DNA of 9,909 bases, from assembly GCA_030054275.1 (NCBI GenBank), contig JASGCF010000100.1:1-9909 (forward strand). Reading direction: 5' to 3'. Numbering within the stretch: position 1 is the first letter of the stretch; the number at the start of each line of letters is the position of its first letter. A model generated the notes under the pieces. That model worked only from the letters and a program-made list of their open reading frames with translations. It searched no databases and was not told the DNA's origin. A program made the position numbers and the translations under genes. Shown here in pieces: positions 6,799 through 9,909 of this stretch. The DNA is from Limnohabitans sp. Its GTDB lineage: Bacteria > Planctomycetota > Phycisphaerae > Phycisphaerales > SM1A02.

Positions 6799-7770
6799 AT
6801 GTCGCAACTCCGCCTCGCCTTCCGCGACTTTCCTGCGGGTATCGATGTGCGCGACAACATGCTCACGCGCATTTTGATCGACTCATGCGGAGGCCAGATT
6901 GTCGAGCAACTCAGCGATGCTGATTGTATTGTTTACTCGGACTTCGGCGATGAACATCGCGCGTTCCGAGGCCGCGCGTTGTACTTTTCGGGAGAGAACG
7001 CTTTGCCCGATTTCGATGCGTGCGACTTCGCCATCACCTCGGCATACATTGATGATCCACGACACTTTCGACTGCCGTACTACGCGTTTTCTTGTCGCGA
7101 TCCGCAACGACTTGTCCTTCCCGACAACTGGGACGCACGCGAAGAGATTCGCGCGAAGACAGGATTTTGCTCGTTCATGGCGTCGAATCCGCGCGCGCCA
7201 GAGAGAAACCGATGCTTTCGATTGTTGCACCGCAGTATTCCCATCGATTCGGGCGGGAAGCACTTCAACACCACTGGCGAACGCGTACGCGACAAGCACG
7301 CGTTTCTCAGTGCGCGTCGATTCAATCTGTGCTTCGAAAACACCTCGAGTGATGGATACACCACCGAGAAGTTGGTCGACGCGTTTCTCGCACGCACGAT
7401 CCCGATTTACTGGGGAAATCCGCGCGTTGGTGAAGAGTTCAATCGCAATGCCATGATCTACGCGGGCGATTTCGCCTCCATCGATGCATTGGCGCGGCAT
7501 GTGCTCGACATCGCGCGCGACGACGCACGGTGTGCCGAAATCCTCGCAGAGCCTCCGCTTCTTGAAAATGCAGTCGGACCAATCTTCCACGCTGCCGGAT
7601 TGGCAGAAGCGCTCCAGAAGTTTTTCGCAACGCCTCATGTGCAACGCGTACGACCACTGCGCAAGCGCCGCCTCCGCGAACACTGCTACGAATCACCGTG
7701 GCAACAAACGATCGTCTCGCTGCAATGCCGCCTCGATGGACTCGCGTGGAAGTGGGGCTGGAGACGCTGA
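6799..7770 (+). CDS. GT10 alpha-(1,3)-fucosyltransferase
   Basis: The 323-residue product follows bacterial GT10 fucosyltransferases such as Helicobacter pylori FucT along its whole length. It has an N-terminal acceptor-binding half with YFSGENALPDFDACDFAIT (62-80) and LPYYAF (92-97), then FMASNPRAPERN (126-137). The C-terminal donor-binding core reads RFNLCFENTSSDGYTTEKL (174-192) followed by FLARTIPIYWGNP (196-208). The Glu of CFEN and the YxTEK segment are the GDP-fucose binding signature. It would move fucose from GDP-fucose to GlcNAc or Glc in a surface glycan, giving Lewis-like structures; the acceptor is unknown. The tail at 283-323 is basic and Trp-rich (PLRKRRLR, WKWGWRR), like the membrane-associating tails of the Helicobacter enzymes, but without obvious heptad repeats. 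It is 76 bases after the GT25 stop. ATG 6799 is preferred because conserved sequence starts at once. Confidence 0.92.
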   Translation: MSQLRLAFRDFPAGIDVRDNMLTRILIDSCGGQIVEQLSDADCIVYSDFGDEHRAFRGRALYFSGENALPDFDACDFAITSAYIDDPRHFRLPYYAFSCRDPQRLVLPDNWDAREEIRAKTGFCSFMASNPRAPERNRCFRLLHRSIPIDSGGKHFNTTGERVRDKHAFLSARRFNLCFENTSSDGYTTEKLVDAFLARTIPIYWGNPRVGEEFNRNAMIYAGDFASIDALARHVLDIARDDARCAEILAEPPLLENAVGPIFHAAGLAEALQKFFATPHVQRVRPLRKRRLREHCYESPWQQTIVSLQCRLDGLAWKWGWRR

Positions 7771-7840
7771 AGTCCGCTAGGCGACATGCTGCGGAGATCT
7801 CTTGTTGACCGAAAATCTCATCACACCGCGGGAAGAACAC

Positions 7841-8434
7841 ATGGCCTCCGAAACACAATATTCGAACCTTCAAGGTGAATACAAAGCCCGCTTCGCTTCG
7901 GCAAAGCGGCTGCAACTTCATCTCGGTGGGTGGGAAACGAAGCCAGGTTGGTTGATTGTGAATGTGGAAGACCGGCCTGGCGTCGATGTACGCTCGACAT
8001 GCAGCGATCTCTCGATGTTTCCAGATGCGAGCGCTGTTGAGATCTACGCATCGCATGTCTACGAACATCTTGGCTACCAAGATGAACTTCCAAAAGCATT
8101 TTCAGAAGCAGCGCGCGTTCTTATGCCAGGCGGACGACTTCGCATCGCTGTGCCCGATCTTGAAGTGCTTTGCCGATTGTTTCTTGAGAAACGCGACGAT
8201 GTCAACGCGCAGTTCTATGTGCAACGCATGATCATGGGCGGCCAAATGGCGCCGTTTGATTTTCATAAGTCCGGCTTCTCGCAGAACATCCTGATCGCAC
8301 TGCTGAAAGAGCATGGCTTCACAGATTTCCGACGCATCGATGACTTCAAACTCTTCGATGACACATCCAAACTTCATTGGCAAGGTACGCATATCAGTTT
8401 GAATATGCAGTGTATTCGCGGCGTTCCGAAGTAA
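7841..8434 (+). CDS. SAM-dependent methyltransferase, small type of polysaccharide clusters
   Basis: The 197-residue protein has a class I methyltransferase core: LQLHLGG (25-30), PGWLIVNVEDRPGVDV (35-50), AVEIYASHVYEHL (65-77), then ARVLMPGGRLRIAVPDLEVL (91-110). The later motif FDFHKSGFSQNILIALLKEHGF (139-160) is typical of small cluster-associated methyltransferases related to COG4627. Such enzymes probably methylate sugar hydroxyls or processing intermediates in polysaccharide loci; the substrate here is unknown. The usual glycine-rich loop (LGCG) reads LGGW, so cofactor binding may be altered. ATG 7841 follows GGGAAGA, a weak ribosome site; an upstream TTG at 7802 is less likely. It lies 70 bases after the fucosyltransferase and faces the next gene with a 15-base gap. 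Local G+C is low. Confidence 0.82.
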   Translation: MASETQYSNLQGEYKARFASAKRLQLHLGGWETKPGWLIVNVEDRPGVDVRSTCSDLSMFPDASAVEIYASHVYEHLGYQDELPKAFSEAARVLMPGGRLRIAVPDLEVLCRLFLEKRDDVNAQFYVQRMIMGGQMAPFDFHKSGFSQNILIALLKEHGFTDFRRIDDFKLFDDTSKLHWQGTHISLNMQCIRGVPK

Positions 8435-8449
8435 GTCTTGTTGCTGAAC

Positions 8450-9784
8450 TCACACCGCACGGGCACTGCCCGCTGTCGCCGTCGAAACTTCGAGTGCCAC
8501 CTCTGGCAAGAGGCACGATGCCAACATCACTTCATTAATGTCGATGTGCTCTTGCCAAGACTTTGTTTCCTGCGCTGCCGGATCAAGCCATGTGCGCTCC
8601 ATGCGGTCACACAGTTGGAGGTGCCGCGCCAACAGATCAATGCGCGGCGACAATGCAGCAAGAAGCGACGGTGAGCGAGAGACTGCAATGCGCATTCCAC
8701 CAATCGACTGAAGTCCGATCGCCAATCCAAGTTCACGAAACGCAAGTCGACGATCAATCGCGGTGAAGAGTGCTCCCGAGCGATCAAACGCCTCGAGCCC
8801 ACGATCCATGTCACAGAGGAGCCGATGCACGAGGCGCTCAAAGGCGAGATCACGCGGGAGCGCACCGTACGAAGCAAGTTGGACCAGACGCGAAGCATCC
8901 AGAAGGAGCCCGCCAAGCGAAAGCGCATCGGTCGTTGCAAAGGAACTCGCTGCATCACACATCGCGCGAAGTTCCGCGCTTGCGTGTGCAACAGCCGCGT
9001 CTGCGATACGAGCCTCTTGGAGCGCCGCATCGAGTACAGCGAATGTGGCGTATCCATCCAACATGTCAGAAAGCCCTGATGCGTGCACCTGCGGACGAGT
9101 GAGATCAATGCTCATTTTCCAACGAATCTGCTTCGGGCCTCCTTCCCACGCCTCCACGACAAATGCGGCGTGCATCGTGTGTGCAAGTTCACGCGCAAAC
9201 TCAAGGTATCGCAGGCGTGTCGCAGGCTCTGCAGACGCGTGAAAACACGAGAGAAGCGCACCGATCCATCGCGTGAGGTAGTGGTAGTACTGCCCGTCAC
9301 GCTCCCACTCCAAATGGTCGTCGTATGGAACATGCGACGCGCGTTCTGGAAGCGGCTTGCCGATCCGAAGTCCACCGAGTGTCGGATGCAACTCCCCTGC
9401 CGGACCATCAAGCCCGCTGATCCATCCGACGCGTGCGTCATCGAGTCGATGCGTACCAAGATGAAGATGGACCAAGTCGACAAGTCGATACGCGTCAGCG
9501 CGATATCGCGACTCCCCTGTCGCCCGCGCGAGACTGAGCATCGCCTGCACCGCGAAGGCGTCGGTCCAAACATAGCGGCGCGACGCGTCGCCGGGCGCGT
9601 GAATCCCGGTACGACGCGCGAACCTCCCGAGGAGATCGCCTGCACGCGCAATGCGCGCATCGTCGCGCGACTCGCTGAGGCAGGGTCCGCCGAGGCAGGG
9701 ACCCTTGCAGGGCTCGGCTTGCGCATCGCTCGCTGCGGATGAGGCATGCGACATCGGCGAAGGAAGGTAGCTCGGCTCGTCCAT
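8450..9784 (-). CDS. Uncharacterised protein, probable alpha/alpha-barrel (six-hairpin glycosidase-like)
   Basis: From ATG 9784 the product is 444 residues, dominated by helices with repeated Ala/Leu/Arg patterns. Conserved-looking blocks are RRYVWTDAFAVQAML (69-83), GWISGLDG (120-127), HPTLGGLRIGK (133-143), ERDGQYYHYLTRW (161-173) and KMSIDLTRP (223-231). Aromatic and acidic residues on alternating helix ends suggest an (alpha/alpha) toroid, as in six-hairpin glycosidases and epimerases, but I cannot name the family or a reaction. No signal peptide or membrane segment is clear, so it is probably cytoplasmic. The start is uncertain. The frame is open to the window edge with ATGs at 9895, 9784 and 9754 and no Shine-Dalgarno at any of them. 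9784 is chosen because 9895 would collide with a likely divergent gene start. The N-terminal 35 residues are low-complexity and Cys-rich. It is convergent with the glycan block. Confidence 0.7.
   Translation of the reverse strand: MDEPSYLPSPMSHASSAASDAQAEPCKGPCLGGPCLSESRDDARIARAGDLLGRFARRTGIHAPGDASRRYVWTDAFAVQAMLSLARATGESRYRADAYRLVDLVHLHLGTHRLDDARVGWISGLDGPAGELHPTLGGLRIGKPLPERASHVPYDDHLEWERDGQYYHYLTRWIGALLSCFHASAEPATRLRYLEFARELAHTMHAAFVVEAWEGGPKQIRWKMSIDLTRPQVHASGLSDMLDGYATFAVLDAALQEARIADAAVAHASAELRAMCDAASSFATTDALSLGGLLLDASRLVQLASYGALPRDLAFERLVHRLLCDMDRGLEAFDRSGALFTAIDRRLAFRELGLAIGLQSIGGMRIAVSRSPSLLAALSPRIDLLARHLQLCDRMERTWLDPAAQETKSWQEHIDINEVMLASCLLPEVALEVSTATAGSARAV
9673..9702. repeat. 15-bp tandem duplication inside the alpha/alpha-barrel gene
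   Basis: 9673-9687 and 9688-9702 agree at 13 of 15 bases. On the coding (minus) strand they specify the repeated pentapeptide GPCLG/GPCLS in the Cys-rich N-terminus. GGGTCC/GGACCC complementarity at 9682-9688 and 9699-9705 also allows a 7-bp hairpin. Confidence 0.6.
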
Positions 9785-9881
9785 GGGCTCGATCGAAGCG
9801 CGTGGGGCGCATCGCGGGCACGGGGATTTGTGCGCGGAATCGATCGACGCGCATACGGGCGGACGCGAGGCGACCTGCTCG

Positions 9882-9887
9882 TACGAT
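9882..9887 (+). promoter_or_regulatory. Candidate -10 box for a leaderless divergent gene
   Basis: TACGAT fits the TANNNT form of a -10 element and ends six bases before the ATG at 9894, exactly the spacing seen before the fucosyltransferase. No good -35 was found. Confidence 0.3.
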
Positions 9888-9893
9888 GCGCCC

Positions 9894-9909
9894 ATGTCCG
9901 AGCCGGAAC
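9894..9909 (+). CDS. Possible start of a divergent gene, cut by the window end
   Basis: ATG at 9894 opens a frame reading M-S-E-P-E to the edge, an ordinary bacterial N-terminus. Only five codons are visible, so nothing can be said of function. Support comes from the well-placed TACGAT upstream. The competing reading is that the minus-strand gene starts at 9895 and this ATG is chance. Confidence 0.3.

Noticed and set aside
7773..7795. TCCGC/GCGGA stem after the fucosyltransferase
   Set aside because: Five base pairs with a 13-base loop and no T-run is too weak to call.
7805..7810. TTGACC as a -35 box for the methyltransferase
   Set aside because: No -10-like hexamer lies at the right distance before 7841.
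8460..8472. CGGGC-ACT-GCCCG hairpin between the convergent ends
   Set aside because: The stem is only 5 bp, lies within the last codons of the minus-strand gene and has no T-run, so a terminator call is not supported.
9785..9895. Longer N-terminus for the alpha/alpha-barrel protein from ATG 9895
   Set aside because: There is no ribosome site, it would overlap a likely divergent start, and the added residues are Pro/Cys-rich without domain character. It cannot be fully excluded.

Overview
The window looks like a chromosomal piece from a planctomycete, most likely of the Phycisphaerae/Phycisphaerales type. The main evidence is the secreted beta-propeller protein at 589-2028. It ends in two dockerin-like calcium loops of the form DxNxDGxVDxxDLxxLLxxWG, an ending typical of those genomes. 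Supporting signs are the generally GC-rich DNA, mostly weak or absent Shine-Dalgarno sequences, and a large surface-glycan gene set. The assignment is inference from family style, not from a marker gene.

Layout. (1) 2-436 (+) is the 3' part of a LuxR-type helix-turn-helix regulator with an odd His-Gly-rich linker. (2) 589-2028 (+) is an exported PQQ-like beta-propeller with a C-terminal dockerin-like pair, preceded by a GC-rich, hairpin-prone leader. (3) 2112-4403 (-) is a large lipoprotein-like right-handed beta-helix protein resembling the GH141 architecture. (4) 4612-8434 (+) is a surface-polysaccharide block: an O-antigen ligase/polymerase-type membrane protein, a GT25 glycosyltransferase (start and stop overlap, ATGA), a GT10 alpha-1,3-fucosyltransferase and a small SAM-dependent methyltransferase. 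(5) 8450-9784 (-) is a convergent, probably alpha/alpha-barrel protein of unknown function. (6) At 9894 (+) a further divergent gene seems to begin and runs off the window.

How they may work together. The glycosyltransferases would build and fucosylate a lipid-linked or exported glycan, the methyltransferase could cap or modify it, and the membrane protein would polymerise or transfer it. The beta-helix lipoprotein is divergently transcribed from the same intergenic region. Its fold family includes a characterised alpha-L-fucosidase, so it may trim or bind the same or a competing glycan. This link is a hypothesis.

Base composition drops clearly from left to right. Hand counts of single 60-base lines give about 68% G+C at 1501-1560, 55% at 5221-5280 and 43% at 8041-8100. 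The glycan block therefore looks compositionally distinct from its surroundings. No tRNA, rRNA, CRISPR array, transposase or integrase was seen. No gene-free stretch exceeds about 210 bases.
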